From positions 1,860,001 through 1,924,000 of the forward strand of contig NZ_CP111108.1 of assembly GCF_026314295.1 (NCBI RefSeq): a stretch of 64,000 bases of DNA, in the 5' to 3' direction. The notes below the pieces were generated by a model, which ran no database searches, was not told the DNA's origin, and saw only the letters and a program-made list of their open reading frames with translations. The stretch comes from Caproicibacterium sp. BJN0003 (GTDB taxonomy: Bacteria > Bacillota > Clostridia > Oscillospirales > Acutalibacteraceae). This document shows positions 51,499-61,474 of the stretch, in pieces (position 1 is the stretch's first letter; each line of letters starts with the position of its first letter). Made by a program: the position numbers and the translations under genes.

Positions 51499-52743
51499 TT
51501 GAAACTGTTTTCTGATGGAGCTCATTCCAAATCGACCTCAATCGATTTTTTTAAATACATAGGTCCTGGCTTACTTGTTACGGTGGGGTTTATTGACCCA
51601 GGCAACTGGGCTTCCAATATTGCGGCTGGCTCTGAGTATGGCTATGCGCTCCTTTGGATGGTTACTCTGTCCACTATTATGTTAATTGCTCTGCAGCATA
51701 ACGCGGCGCACCTCGGCATTGTAACCGGAAAATGTCTTTCCGAAGCCGCGACGGACAACCTTCGGCCCTGGCTGAAAAACGCCATTCTTTTCACAGCTGT
51801 AATCGCAGCCATTTCCACAGCAATCGCCGAAATTCTCGGCGCAGCGATTGCACTTCAGATGCTTTTTCGAATACCGATTAAAATTGGTTCCATTCTTGTT
51901 CTTCTTACCGTTCTAATCCTTCAATTTACAAATTCCTACCGAAAAATTGAAAAAGTAATTATCGGGTTTGTGTCTCTGATTGGTCTCTCATTTCTTTTTG
52001 AAATCTGCATCGTACATATTGATTGGGGTGCTTCGGCCGTCGGGTGGATCACACCATCTTTTCCAAAGAACTCCATGCCGATTATTATGAGCGTTCTCGG
52101 AGCGGTGGTTATGCCGCATAACCTGTTTCTGCATTCCGAAGTAATCCAAAGTCGGCAATGGAATCTGCAGGACGAGAATGTGATTCAAAAGCAGTTGAAA
52201 TATGAATTCTGTGATACGCTGTTTTCCATGTTGATCGGATGGGCGATTAACAGCGCCATGATTTTAATGGCGGCTGCAACCTTTTTCGTTCATAAAACCA
52301 CCATTACAGATTTATCCCAAGCGGAATCAATGCTCACCCCTTTACTTGGGAATGCAGCGTCCCTTGTCTTTGCAATTGCCTTGCTGTTTGCTGGCCTTTC
52401 TTCCAGCATTACGGCAGGCATGGCAGGTGGGAGTATTTTCGCAGGTATCTTTGCAAAGCCTTATGATATTTCCGACAACCACACCAAAGCTGGAATTTTG
52501 ATTACCATGGTACCTGCCGCACTGATTATATTTTTGATTGCCTCGCCGTTCGACGGTTTGATTTATTCTCAAATGCTTCTCAGCATACAACTCCCGATTA
52601 CAATTTTTACTTTAATTTATCTCACTTCCTCGAAAAAAGTTATGGGAAAATACGCAAATTCGAAATGCAACAAAGTTTTGCTTTGGTGCATTTCACTGAT
52701 CGTCTCATTCCTGAACATAGCACTTCTAGTCAGTTATTTTTAA
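51499..52743 (+). CDS. mntH: Nramp family divalent metal transporter
   Basis: About 414 residues from a TTG at 51499 with AGGTGATTGCATT upstream; an ATG at 51454 lacks a binding site. About eleven membrane segments. The metal site is in GFIDPGNWASNIAAGS (Asp, Asn), and helix 6 VVMPHNLFLHSE replaces the usual Met-Pro-His pattern normally. Imports Mn(II) or Fe(II) with protons; Mn import fits oxidative stress defence. Confidence 0.9.
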   Translation: MKLFSDGAHSKSTSIDFFKYIGPGLLVTVGFIDPGNWASNIAAGSEYGYALLWMVTLSTIMLIALQHNAAHLGIVTGKCLSEAATDNLRPWLKNAILFTAVIAAISTAIAEILGAAIALQMLFRIPIKIGSILVLLTVLILQFTNSYRKIEKVIIGFVSLIGLSFLFEICIVHIDWGASAVGWITPSFPKNSMPIIMSVLGAVVMPHNLFLHSEVIQSRQWNLQDENVIQKQLKYEFCDTLFSMLIGWAINSAMILMAAATFFVHKTTITDLSQAESMLTPLLGNAASLVFAIALLFAGLSSSITAGMAGGSIFAGIFAKPYDISDNHTKAGILITMVPAALIIFLIASPFDGLIYSQMLLSIQLPITIFTLIYLTSSKKVMGKYANSKCNKVLLWCISLIVSFLNIALLVSYF

Positions 52744-52771
52744 TCCATAACTCCGATGAAAAAAATTGGAA

Positions 52772-53452
52772 TTATAAGCTGATGCCAAGGACATGTTTGA
52801 CAACATACCCAACTGCAAAAGAAATAACGGCTACACCGATGCTGATGCCCGCCATACTCCAAAATCCCTTCCCAAAAGGTCTGTCCTTTGCAACCGAGAT
52901 ATAAAAATTAAAGCCGGCGATAATCATCAAGGCAATCAGAATCGTCACTGCAAGAGCCCAAAGGTATGCGCCCGCCGGAAAGATGAGATAGGGGAAAATC
53001 AGAAAAACGACTGTAATAAAGTAGGAAAGTCCAATGATTATCGTGGACTTGACCGCATTCTTGCTCTTGTCCTCCCTTGCCGATAAATATCCAGATCCTG
53101 CCATGGAAAGCGTAGCAGAGATTCCCGTAATCAGGCCTGCCATGGCAATGATCTTGGAATTTTGCATGGCCAGCGTGTAACCTGCAAGCGAGCCGGTCAA
53201 TTCGACCAGAGCATCATTCATCCCCAGTATGATGTCTCCTATATAATGCAGGCGCTCTTCGTCAAGCAGGTTCATCAGGATTTTTTCGTGTTTTTCTTCA
53301 TCCGCAAGGATTTGACTGACTTCCGGAATCTGATGAATTTCAGATCGATAAGAATTGATTCCTCTGCTTTCTCCGTATTCCAGCAACTTGATTATGAATG
53401 TATACCCCAATAGGTAACGAAAAAGCAGATACAGCCTGATTCGAAAGGAATT
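52772..53452 (-). pseudogene. VIT1/CCC1-type iron/manganese transporter, 5' truncated
   Basis: The frame can be read from about 53,452 (KPNSFRIRLYLLFRYLLGYTF) to the stop at 52,772; the first ATG-like start is 53,410. Matches the C-terminal three quarters of rubrerythrin-VIT1 fusion transporters (DEEKHEKILMNLLDEERL, GMNDALVELTGSLAGYT, five membrane segments). About 80 residues of the N-terminal ferritin-like half and the start are missing. Confidence 0.8.
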
Positions 53453-53494
53453 CGGTTTGAGCGAAACTATGTTTTAATTATTGATAGAAATATA

Positions 53495-53968
53495 ATGACG
53501 AAAATTATTGAATTCTGTCATACAGGAAGGCTTAAGGATGCTTATATACGAAAACTTATTGGCGCTCTCCTATTTTGGGCTGAGTTCAACGATATTTCTA
53601 TTACAGGGGGCTTAGCGCTTAATGAATATGCAGTTGGACAAAATAAAAAGAATAATGCCAGCATAGAAAACAACATTTTCCATAAATTGTTTAATCAATA
53701 TTCACCTCAAATATGGCTTGATGTTTTTGAAGGCCGAATTGAAAACATTGAACCTATTAAGTTGAATGACATTCATGAATATTCTTTTGCATTTGAAAAT
53801 GAACATTATTTAATGCATTTGTCAGAAATAATATATCTATTTAGACTTTATTTGAACAATACAATGGAAAATTGTCAAAAGATAGAAGCATACCTTTCAT
53901 GGGTAGATGACAATCAACTGTTTTGCGCCTATTCGACTACTTACGCATGCGGGAGCGTTTTTGGATAG
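53495..53968 (+). CDS. Hypothetical protein, probably 3' truncated
   Basis: 157 residues, ATG at 53495 without a clear binding site. AT-rich; contains SITGGLALNEYAVGQNKK and YSPQIWLDVFEGRIENI. The last 15 residues (CAYSTTYACGSVFG) come from the junction with the quinone-oxidoreductase relic. No family recognised; probably a truncated accessory gene. Confidence 0.4.
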   Translation: MTKIIEFCHTGRLKDAYIRKLIGALLFWAEFNDISITGGLALNEYAVGQNKKNNASIENNIFHKLFNQYSPQIWLDVFEGRIENIEPIKLNDIHEYSFAFENEHYLMHLSEIIYLFRLYLNNTMENCQKIEAYLSWVDDNQLFCAYSTTYACGSVFG

Positions 53969-54690
53969 GGTAATTTACGGAATCAATTCCAAGTATATTA
54001 ACACCACGGAGTATGAACGGCAGCACAGTCGTTTCCATTTTAATTCCCCCGGCATTGCCACGCATACTGATGCTTCCGCCATAGAATATTTGTGGAATGA
54101 GTGTAGATGCCACATTACCGCCAACCGTATCAAGCACATAATGGAACCGCTGTTTCCCCAAAGGTTTTAACTTCTCAGGTATCACATCTTCCGGGTACAA
54201 AACCTCTTTCGCACCAAGCGATAAAAGCAGCTCTTTCTCTTGTTTTTTACGGCTTAGTGTAGTGATTTTTGTGTAGCCGCTTTGCGATAAAAGCCGAATT
54301 GCACACTTCCCACGCCGCCAGAAGCTCCAGTTACCAAAATTTCAGGCTGTTCGGATTTCGTCATTCCCATATTTTCCAGAGCATCAATAGAAAGGGCAGC
54401 GGTAAAGCCTGCTGTGCCGATTACCATTGTGTCACGCAAAGAAAGTCCTTTTGGCAGTGGGACAATCCATTCTTCGGGAACTTGTACATACTCAGAAAAA
54501 CCGCCAGTATGTGTCATGCCCATCTCCAAGCCAGTCACCAAAACCTCTTGGCCCACTTGAAATGCGTCTGTGTTGGAAGATACAATGGTTCCGCTAACAT
54601 CAATTCCCGGTATCATCGGATAATTGCGAATAACCCCACCCTTAGCTTTCACCGCCAACAGTATGGTGTGTTGAATTGCCTTTGGAATCA
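53950..54690 (-). pseudogene. YhdH/YhfP family quinone oxidoreductase, decayed
   Basis: Two frames give one protein: 54,254-54,690 (AVKAKGGVIRNYPMIPGIDVSG, VTGASGGVGSV) and, after a one- or two-base shift near 54,297, LLSQSGYTKITTLSRKKQ, LGAKEVLYPEDV and NILGIDSVNYPI. The first 50 and last 30 residues are missing. Related to acrylyl-CoA reductase-like zinc-free MDR enzymes. Confidence 0.85.
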
Positions 54691-54994
54691 CGGAGAACTC
54701 ACACCCAAACAAATTGGTGAACTGCTCGTGTTAGAAGCATCTTCTACCTCTGGTATTCTTGACCTTATGCAGAAAAATGATTTAATAAACCGCAGCATAC
54801 ATCCTGATAATAGGCGAGCAATTCTTGTTACTACAACAAAGAAAGCCGACGAATTACACCAACCAGTTGAAAAATTTGTTAAGGATATGAACCATCACTT
54901 TATGGCCAATCTTTCAGATGATGAAAAGGACTTGCTTTCAAAGGCTCTTATACACATCATTCAAATAAATAAGCCAGAAAAGCCCTTCCATTGA
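54653..54994 (+). pseudogene. MarR-type regulator, 5' truncated
   Basis: The frame shows the winged helix of MarR proteins (QQYGVLNCLWNHGELTPKQIGELL, SSTSGILDLMQKNDLINRSIHPDNRRAILV) and the C-terminal dimer helix. The first helices and start codon are lost where the sequence joins the quinone-oxidoreductase relic. Such regulators often lie divergent from an MDR oxidoreductase gene. Confidence 0.8.
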
Positions 54995-55903
54995 AGGAGT
55001 TATCTGTGATTAAATATATCCCGCAAGAGCCTATATTCATACTCCGGTGATGACCCCAGTCCGTGGTTTCCCAGTCCCAAAAAGGAGTATTGAGGACACC
55101 TGGATTTATGTGTCTTTATACAGCAACATACATTTCAAAGTGTGGTATTCTAATAGTCAAATGAGCTTCGTATTATGTTTATTATATGAAACTCAGATTA
55201 ATTGAAAGATGTTTAAAAGCCAAATATTCTTACTTGAAATCTTTAAAAAATTCTACTGAGTCAGCGGTTGGCATATTTTCATAATTCTAACTTTTCTGGT
55301 GATTCCTTTATAACTCGAATTACTCGCGCCATCTAGGCCACGAAACTAAAATGTTTCGTGGCTCTTTTTGATGTGCCTATTTTAATTTTTGTGGGAATGC
55401 CTTTTTCAATTTATTTAATTTGAAAATATAAAAGTTTCGGTTTTAAAAATTTCGGACCAAAAAGATGAAACAAATTCAGTACTTGTCAATCATTGTTTAA
55501 AATCTGTATTCAAAGAAGCTCAAAACAGTTATTGAGCTGAAACTGAATTTTACCACATGCAATTTAAAGATTAAGATTTCTGGTTCTGTAATAGTCTTAA
55601 TATAAAAATATAGAAACATTATCTAAAGAAAATTTGCTCGTGAAGTCGCCGACTTGATTGTTTCTACAGAAAAGGGAAATATCACGAACAAGGGTATCCT
55701 GAAGACATTTTTGCCCATACAAAAGAAAAACACACTAAACAAATTTTCGAAAGACATAAAAAATAGCCTTTTGAGAGGCAACCTAAAAAGTTGATTCTTT
55801 CAGGTGTCTCTTAAGAGGCTAGCTGGTATTATGCCCTTTTAGGGTTTAGCTGAATTCCCGATTTTCCGGAGACTTAATTTATCCAAATGATTGATGTAAA
55901 ATT
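54995..55903. other. AT-rich region with repeat copy and scraps, no gene called
   Basis: Apart from the 49-bp repeat (55,322-55,370) it holds only short frames without binding sites, among them a 45-codon scrap at about 55,630-55,790 (REVADLIVSTEKGNITNKGIL) with no start codon. Confidence 0.5.
55322..55370 (+). repeat. 49-bp hairpin repeat, right copy
   Basis: ACTCGCGCCATCTAGGCCACG continuing to ATGTTTCGTGGCTCTTTTTG; identical to 19,359-19,407 except one A/G change. DNA on its left is unrelated to the DNA left of the other copy, so identity starts abruptly at ACTCGC. Confidence 0.85.
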
Positions 55904-56188
55904 TCATTGCCGGTTATTTGTATTTTTTATCTTTTTTTCCCTGGATACCACCAATATAACAGCCACCCCAACGAGAGAGCTTATGCCAAGCACAATCCAT
56001 AATACACTATCACTGTTATCTCCAGTTTTAGGACTATTGCCGGCCTCAGTGTTATTACTGGTCTCAGGTGATGACCCGTTGCTTATCGGCACAACCGGTT
56101 GCGTTGTAGTGCCCGCCGGCTCGCTTCCCGGTGCCGATGGCTCTGCCCCTGTGTCTCTTCCCAAGGAACAGACGAGAGGCGTTGTCAA
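55904..56188 (-). pseudogene. Tail of a sortase-anchored surface protein
   Basis: 94 codons: a Pro/Ser/Thr-rich spacer, the sorting motif SPKTGD (LPXTG variant), a hydrophobic helix (VLWIVLGISSLVGVAVILVV) and a basic tail. Only the wall-sorting end of a larger protein remains; there is no signal peptide or start signal at 56188. Confidence 0.7.
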
Positions 56189-56270
56189 TCGTTGCTATGC
56201 CTAAAAGGTATGATTCAACACAGTGTTTTCCATCCCGCCGTTGCAGTTAATACTTTATGGGTTTAAAAAG

Positions 56271-56654
56271 TTATCTTCTGTTACCATTTTCGTCAAATAC
56301 TTTACGTAATGCTCTCTCGGTCAATGCAACACAACCAAATAAAACGACGATTTGTAATATAAAAAGGCATGTGCCCAGTTTTTCTACAATTTGGGTATCT
56401 TCTTTAATTGCAAATAGCATAACAATAAGAGAAAACACAAGCATAATCCAGCCTGCAATACGCAACAACTTCCCGTCATGATGATGTGCAAACTCCCATG
56501 TATCGCGATTTTTCCTTGCCATAGATGTTTTATGTCCGTCGCTACCATTCATATCATCTGGAACTTTTTTTATGTACTTGTTTCCAAGGATAATCATAAC
56601 GATTGGAAACAATAAATCCATAATCAAAGTAAAAATCCAAACACAACTAATCAA
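56271..56654 (-). CDS. SdpI-like membrane protein
   Basis: 127 residues, TTG start at 56654 after GGAGATGGATTAAA. Four hydrophobic segments and the SdpI motif KNRDTWEFAHHHDGKLL. SdpI-family proteins give immunity to toxin peptides or act in sensing; here no toxin gene is visible. Start and length look intact. Confidence 0.7.
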   Translation of the reverse strand: MISCVWIFTLIMDLLFPIVMIILGNKYIKKVPDDMNGSDGHKTSMARKNRDTWEFAHHHDGKLLRIAGWIMLVFSLIVMLFAIKEDTQIVEKLGTCLFILQIVVLFGCVALTERALRKVFDENGNRR

Positions 56655-56972
56655 TTTAATCCATCTCCGATTCTATTATGCTAACAGATTGCAGGCTTGT
56701 TGTAAAGTAGAGATCAATTCCTTTCACCTTTCAATCTTCCGTACAGAATCAGCTTAATTTAAAGCAATAACTGTTTATTTGCCGATTTTTCTTTCTTCAA
56801 CATAAAGCTATAATACAATAGTGAATATAACCATTTCCTAGATACCAACCAATAGTAAGCAGACGAAGCCACTAAGAACTATAGCCAAAAGAATACCCAT
56901 AACACCGCTGATTGAAATGAGCCAACCACCAAATCAGCAGGTTTGAAGTCGCGCATCACTGTCTTTTAACAT
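56655..56972. other. Spacer with a membrane-protein scrap
   Basis: The minus frame at about 56,840-56,935 gives FGGWLISISGVMGILLAIVL and stops, the end of some lost membrane protein. No intact gene. Confidence 0.35.
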
Positions 56973-57412
56973 TCAAGATGAGGAAATATTATCTCCGCTA
57001 TTTTGTTTGTATTTTAGAATATAGTTAGCAATTACAATGTCGCAAATGCCACCCACTATGGCACTTATTTTGTAAAAATCAGGTATAACTTGTGCTTTTG
57101 TGAAGCAATAAACCGTGACCAATATCACAATACAAATAATTGAAAGAGTAACAATCGTTATCCAATTAGCGGTTTGATAGATCTTTTCATTTAGGCGATC
57201 CGTGAATTTTTTAAGAAACATAAATGACAGCCACAATAGAAGTGCAACGCCTATGATTACAATTGAGGAAATAAGGAGTTCAGTACGGCTTCCATAACGG
57301 TCTACATGCCCTGTAAAATTAAAATGTATTGGAATGTTTTCGGAAAATCCGGAAGAAGAATTCCAGTGATAATCAAAGGCAAAAAGGCAAGCACCCAATA
57401 GAAATCAATTTT
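56973..57412 (-). pseudogene. DUF1648 membrane protein, frameshifted at the N terminus
   Basis: From 57,350 downward the frame holds IPIHFNFTGHVDRYGSR, the DUF1648 signature, and three membrane segments. The natural N terminus (KIDFYWVLAFLPLIITGILLP) is in another frame immediately upstream, so one base has been lost or gained near 57,345. DUF1648 proteins often accompany SdpI-like genes, as here. Confidence 0.7.
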
Positions 57413-57417
57413 TTCCG

Positions 57418-57609
57418 TTAAGGTGCATGATTTTTTTGAAATTGACTACCGGTATATTTTTCATTGTGCAAAATTGCACATAGGCTGTTCTTTCCACAGG
57501 GTCTTCCTCCCTTCGTTTTTTTGCCCAGAGCATTCAAACGATCGATAATCGAATTATAGCCATAACCATTGCTATACAGAGGCATTACCAATAAGTAACA
57601 ATTAGCCAC
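57418..57609 (-). pseudogene. Fragment of a serine recombinase
   Basis: YGYNSIIDRLNALGKKTKG, GKNSLCAILHNEKYTG: nearly identical, at protein and DNA level, to residues about 190-235 of the recombinase at 23.6-25.2 kb. Both ends break off abruptly. Shows that a second element of the same type once ended or inserted here. Confidence 0.88.
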
Positions 57610-57641
57610 TCCATCTTTAGTTACCTAAAAGATGGAGTGGC
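57605..57641. terminator. Strong bidirectional hairpin
   Basis: GCCACTCCATCTTT and AAAGATGGAGTGGC form a 14-bp perfect stem followed by ATTTTTAATAAAG on the plus strand. It lies 60 bases behind the alpha/beta hydrolase gene. Confidence 0.8.
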
Positions 57642-57700
57642 ATTTTTAATAAAGTAAGCAAATTGTGTAATTCGATTTTTAAATTATAATTATCAAAAAA

Positions 57701-59554
57701 TCAATAGGTGAATGCATTTCCGGTCACCGCAATCATTGCCAGCAAAAGGGCTGCAACAAAGGACCCGACATAAACATTTTTGGTCTTCCTATAAAATGCA
57801 GTATTAAGTATGGAAGCAAATGTAAACTGAGGAACAATCGTGATTAACTTCATACTAAATACCAAAGAGTTTGGATGCCCTTGAGGGAATGGGCCAAATC
57901 CGTAGAAGAATGGCGGATAATGGTTAAACTTTAATCCCATATAATAGATCACTACGATGATTGTAAAGCCCGCTGCACCAATAAGCCAGCCAATCACGTA
58001 TTGTTTCAAAACTCCCAGTTTGCTGTCATCGTCCGTTGAGAGCCCTGCAAAGCTAACGCTCGCCACATTTAAAATGCCAAATGAAACAAGAAGCAATAAC
58101 AAATAGCCCAGAATGTAGGCAAGTCTGGCTGTCGTAATCGGCTTAATGGCGAATATCCAGAAGCGGAAGTCTATATTGAACAGAGAATAACAAGAATTCA
58201 CAATTACATATATAGCAAAGACAATCGCAACCGCAAATCCTGCCGATTTTACAATCTGCTTCCAGTTCACATTATCATTTAAAATGCCGTAACTCTGCAA
58301 ACTGCCACCATGCTTTTTACCATAAGCAAAATGCCAGATCAGGAACAACACCAAAATAATAGCTGCGTTGATCAAGGTGAGCCATACAAAATAATTACTC
58401 CAATCCATTGGGAAGAACTGATTGGACTTTATTGTTGTCAATGGCAGTCCTATGCTATATAACGTTATCATTGGAATCGCTATTAAAAGAATGATACCAA
58501 CCCATTTTAAGGGCTTGTTCATCTTAACAGAAGACGTTTTTCCTTCGTATACCAACGAACCGAATAATTTTCCGGAGAAAAGCACATAGCCAAAGCTTAC
58601 TGCAAAGCACAGTAATGCCAAAATTGCCAAAAGGTCAAAGCCCTCTTTAAACTGCCAAATTTGGCTTGTTGAGACCATATTCGTACCGGTTGGCATAGCT
58701 GATTCAAAAAAGCTAAGAAGGCAACTAACCGACTCCGAGCAAACTAGATTTCCGATATGGCTTGTGGTTGGAGTATAAATAACACGGGCATCTTTTTGAT
58801 CAAAAGAACCGTATACCTGACCGGCAACAATGTCTTTATCCGTGTTAAAGAATTTCTTCATGAAATCTTGCTGCATTAATTCGCCGGTGTTATCCAGATG
58901 AGTGGAGAATATAATCATTTCATCATTTTTGCCATTTAAGTATCCAACACTGAACTTATAGTCTTCAGACTTGGTTTTCTTAAGTAAATCCAGGAAAGAG
59001 CCGGAACCCCAAGGCATAATCGCTTTGATGTGATCGGAATATTGCAGTGCGGCATTGGTAATATAGGATCCACCCATAGAATGGCCAATCAGCCCAATAT
59101 TGTCCTGATCGACAAAATCGTAAGAAAGCAATTGCTTTAAGCTGGTTGACGCGCCGCCATCCATTGCAGTTGTCTTCGATTTATTCTCTTTGGAGCCTCC
59201 TGCTCCTGTTGCGATATTGCCTGTTACATAGTCAGAAAAGCCACTGCCATATTCATCAACGCTGAGTACGACATAACCTCTCCGCGCCAATTCTGAGCTG
59301 AAGTTTCCTACGCATTCAAGATTGTCTCCACCGCCGTGCATGTTGAGAATAGCCGGAGCACGCTTGTCTGCAGAAACACCGTTAGGGATAAACAACTGTG
59401 CTCTCAGCACATTCCCGTTACTATCCGGATAATAGATATTTCTTACAGAAACCGTACCGCATCCTGAATTAAAGTAAGACGCAATGGACATGAACAGAAA
59501 TACAAAAATAAGAGAAACTACCATAACAATTTTGCTTTTGTTTTTGCCCTTCAT
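57701..59554 (-). CDS. Membrane-bound alpha/beta hydrolase with a polytopic C-terminal half
   Basis: 617 residues from the ATG at 59554 (GGAGGAGAGAAAA upstream). One N-terminal membrane anchor (about 8-28), an extracytoplasmic alpha/beta hydrolase domain (about 40-300) with oxyanion region NMHGGGDN and nucleophile GHSMGG (Ser about 159), then about eight membrane segments (310-617). Substrate unknown; resembles dienelactone-hydrolase/lipase-like surface enzymes of Clostridia. A relic of a similar gene lies just upstream. Confidence 0.8.
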   Translation of the reverse strand: MKGKNKSKIVMVVSLIFVFLFMSIASYFNSGCGTVSVRNIYYPDSNGNVLRAQLFIPNGVSADKRAPAILNMHGGGDNLECVGNFSSELARRGYVVLSVDEYGSGFSDYVTGNIATGAGGSKENKSKTTAMDGGASTSLKQLLSYDFVDQDNIGLIGHSMGGSYITNAALQYSDHIKAIMPWGSGSFLDLLKKTKSEDYKFSVGYLNGKNDEMIIFSTHLDNTGELMQQDFMKKFFNTDKDIVAGQVYGSFDQKDARVIYTPTTSHIGNLVCSESVSCLLSFFESAMPTGTNMVSTSQIWQFKEGFDLLAILALLCFAVSFGYVLFSGKLFGSLVYEGKTSSVKMNKPLKWVGIILLIAIPMITLYSIGLPLTTIKSNQFFPMDWSNYFVWLTLINAAIILVLFLIWHFAYGKKHGGSLQSYGILNDNVNWKQIVKSAGFAVAIVFAIYVIVNSCYSLFNIDFRFWIFAIKPITTARLAYILGYLLLLLVSFGILNVASVSFAGLSTDDDSKLGVLKQYVIGWLIGAAGFTIIVVIYYMGLKFNHYPPFFYGFGPFPQGHPNSLVFSMKLITIVPQFTFASILNTAFYRKTKNVYVGSFVAALLLAMIAVTGNAFTY

Positions 59555-59762
59555 TTTTCTCTCCTCCAATATAGTTTGAATTTTTTACAATTAAAATCTG
59601 CAATGGTTACTAAGTAAGTATTATATTCAATATTATAAAATCTCCTTTCCACAAACTAAAACACAATCTGGTACAGCAAGACTTTCATGCACAAAGGCAA
59701 CAAGATAGTCCGCACATTGATATGAGTTTTAGCTCCGTAAAATATGAAATGCATTCTATTTC

Positions 59763-59870
59763 ATTGCGTCGTAGATACCCTCAGTTTTATCATCACCGTT
59801 TACGGTTTCCGATAGACCTGCACCATAGGCTGATACGCTCAGCGCAACAAATCCGCGCCGTGCAAGATAT
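59763..59870 (-). pseudogene. Relic of a second alpha/beta hydrolase gene
   Basis: The minus strand gives AYLARRGFVALSVSAYGAGLSETV and then runs to a stop at about 59,763. It matches SSELARRGYVVLSVDEYGSGFSDYV of the intact hydrolase at 57.7-59.6 kb. Only about 36 codons remain between that gene's promoter region and the end of araB. Confidence 0.7.
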
Positions 59871-59872
59871 GC

Positions 59873-61474
59873 CTAGAGCTGGAGCACTGCCGCTTTTTCT
59901 ATTGAAAGACAATTTTTATACACCTGCAAAAACTGATTGAACCCCCTGACGTCTTCTGCATCGGGCAGAACTGTATTTTTTTCGCTGTTTTGAAAAACAC
60001 GGGAGTCAAGGTATTCGCTTAGCGACTCGTTCTCCCCTCGTTCGAGACAAAATGCAGCTAGAACTGCCATTCCCCAAGGCCCGCCTTCTCCTGCCGTCTC
60101 CAGCACAGTCACAGGCGTATTGAGCGCCGTGGACATAATCCGCTGCCCGACACCAGGAGTTTTGAAAAATCCACCGTGCCCGGTAATACTTTCTATCCGA
60201 ACATTTTCCTTCGAAAACAAAATATCCATTCCCAGCCGAAGCGTTGCGCAGGCCGAGTACAGCTGTGCCCGCATCAAGTTTGCCAGCGACCAATTCGCGT
60301 CCGGGCGTCTTACAAGCAACGGCCTGCCTTCATCCAAGCCAGCAATCGGCTCGCCTGAAAGATAATTGAAAGAAATCACGCCGCCACAGTCGGTGTCGCC
60401 TTTCAGCGCTTGATTATAAAGAAGATCATAGATATCGTGCTTGCTGATTGGCTTGCCAGTGCTTTCTGCGAACTCTCGGAACAGCGCCACCCACGCGTCA
60501 ATGTCGCTGGTACAGTTGTTGCAGTGTACCATAGCCACGCTTTCGCCGGCCGGCGTCGTAACAAGGTCAATTTCGGGGTAAACATTTTTCAATGCTTTTT
60601 CCAAAACCACCATGCCAAAGACACTGGTTCCAGCACTGATGTTGCCCGTCTGCTTTTTGACACTGTTAGTAGCCACCATACCTGTTCCGGCATCACCCTC
60701 CGGTGGACAGAAAGGAATACCCGGCAAAAGTGTTCCCGTTGGATCGAGCAGTTTGGCACCTTCCGGTGTCAGCATTCCCGCCTTCTGTCCAGCTGTCAGC
60801 ACTGTAGGCAGAATACCCTGGAGTCTCCACGGATATCCTTTTTCTGATACAAGACTGTCAAACTGCCGTGTCATTTTCGCATAATAATTGCAGGTGGAAC
60901 TGTCAATCGGAAACATTCCGCTCGCATCGCCGACGCCAATCACCCGGCTGCCGGTCAGCCGCCAATGGATATATCCAGCCAGGGTAGTAAGATAATCAAT
61001 TTGCGGGACATGCGATTCACCGTTCAACATAGCCTGATACAAATGGGCAATACACCACCGTTGAGGGATATTGTACTCAAACAAGCTGGTGAGCTGCTTT
61101 GCTGCCTCATCCGTAATCGTGTTGCGCCATGTGCGGAAAGGAACCATCAGCTCTTCCTTTTTATTGAAAACCATATACCCGTGCATCATTGCTGAAATTC
61201 CCATGGCACCGACAGATGTCAGCTTTCTGTTATATCGGTTCCATACATCTGACATAAGACCAGCAAAGCACTTTTGCAGGTTTTTCCAAATACTCTCGAG
61301 AGAATATGTCCACATCCCATCGACAAGCTGATTTTGCCAGTCCTGACTTCCTTCGGCAATCGTGTGAAAATGACTGTCTATGAGCGTTGCCTTGATTCGT
61401 GTGGACCCCAGTTCAATTCCCAGACAGGTTTGCCCGCCCTCCAGCTCACGTATTATCTGTTCTTTCTCATCCAT
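59873..61474 (-). CDS. araB: Ribulokinase (FGGY family)
   Basis: 533 residues from the ATG at 61474 (GGGGAGGAATCCCA upstream); overlaps the end of araD by 8 bp. ATP-grasping FGGY fold with [13 protein letters not shown] at the N terminus, [19 protein letters not shown] and [10 protein letters not shown]. In context it phosphorylates L-ribulose. Sequence resembles the Firmicute/xylulokinase-like branch more than enteric AraB, so the substrate call depends mainly on the operon. Confidence 0.85.
   Translation of the reverse strand: MDEKEQIIRELEGGQTCLGIELGSTRIKATLIDSHFHTIAEGSQDWQNQLVDGMWTYSLESIWKNLQKCFAGLMSDVWNRYNRKLTSVGAMGISAMMHGYMVFNKKEELMVPFRTWRNTITDEAAKQLTSLFEYNIPQRWCIAHLYQAMLNGESHVPQIDYLTTLAGYIHWRLTGSRVIGVGDASGMFPIDSSTCNYYAKMTRQFDSLVSEKGYPWRLQGILPTVLTAGQKAGMLTPEGAKLLDPTGTLLPGIPFCPPEGDAGTGMVATNSVKKQTGNISAGTSVFGMVVLEKALKNVYPEIDLVTTPAGESVAMVHCNNCTSDIDAWVALFREFAESTGKPISKHDIYDLLYNQALKGDTDCGGVISFNYLSGEPIAGLDEGRPLLVRRPDANWSLANLMRAQLYSACATLRLGMDILFSKENVRIESITGHGGFFKTPGVGQRIMSTALNTPVTVLETAGEGGPWGMAVLAAFCLERGENESLSEYLDSRVFQNSEKNTVLPDAEDVRGFNQFLQVYKNCLSIEKAAVLQL

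Noticed and set aside
55195-55293. 32-codon frame starting MKLRLIERCLKAK
   Set aside because: No ribosome binding site and no neighbour context; length is compatible with chance in AT-rich DNA.
55620-55800. Possible small conserved gene (REVADLIVSTEKGN...)
   Set aside because: No start codon or binding site and no recognisable family; treated as a scrap.
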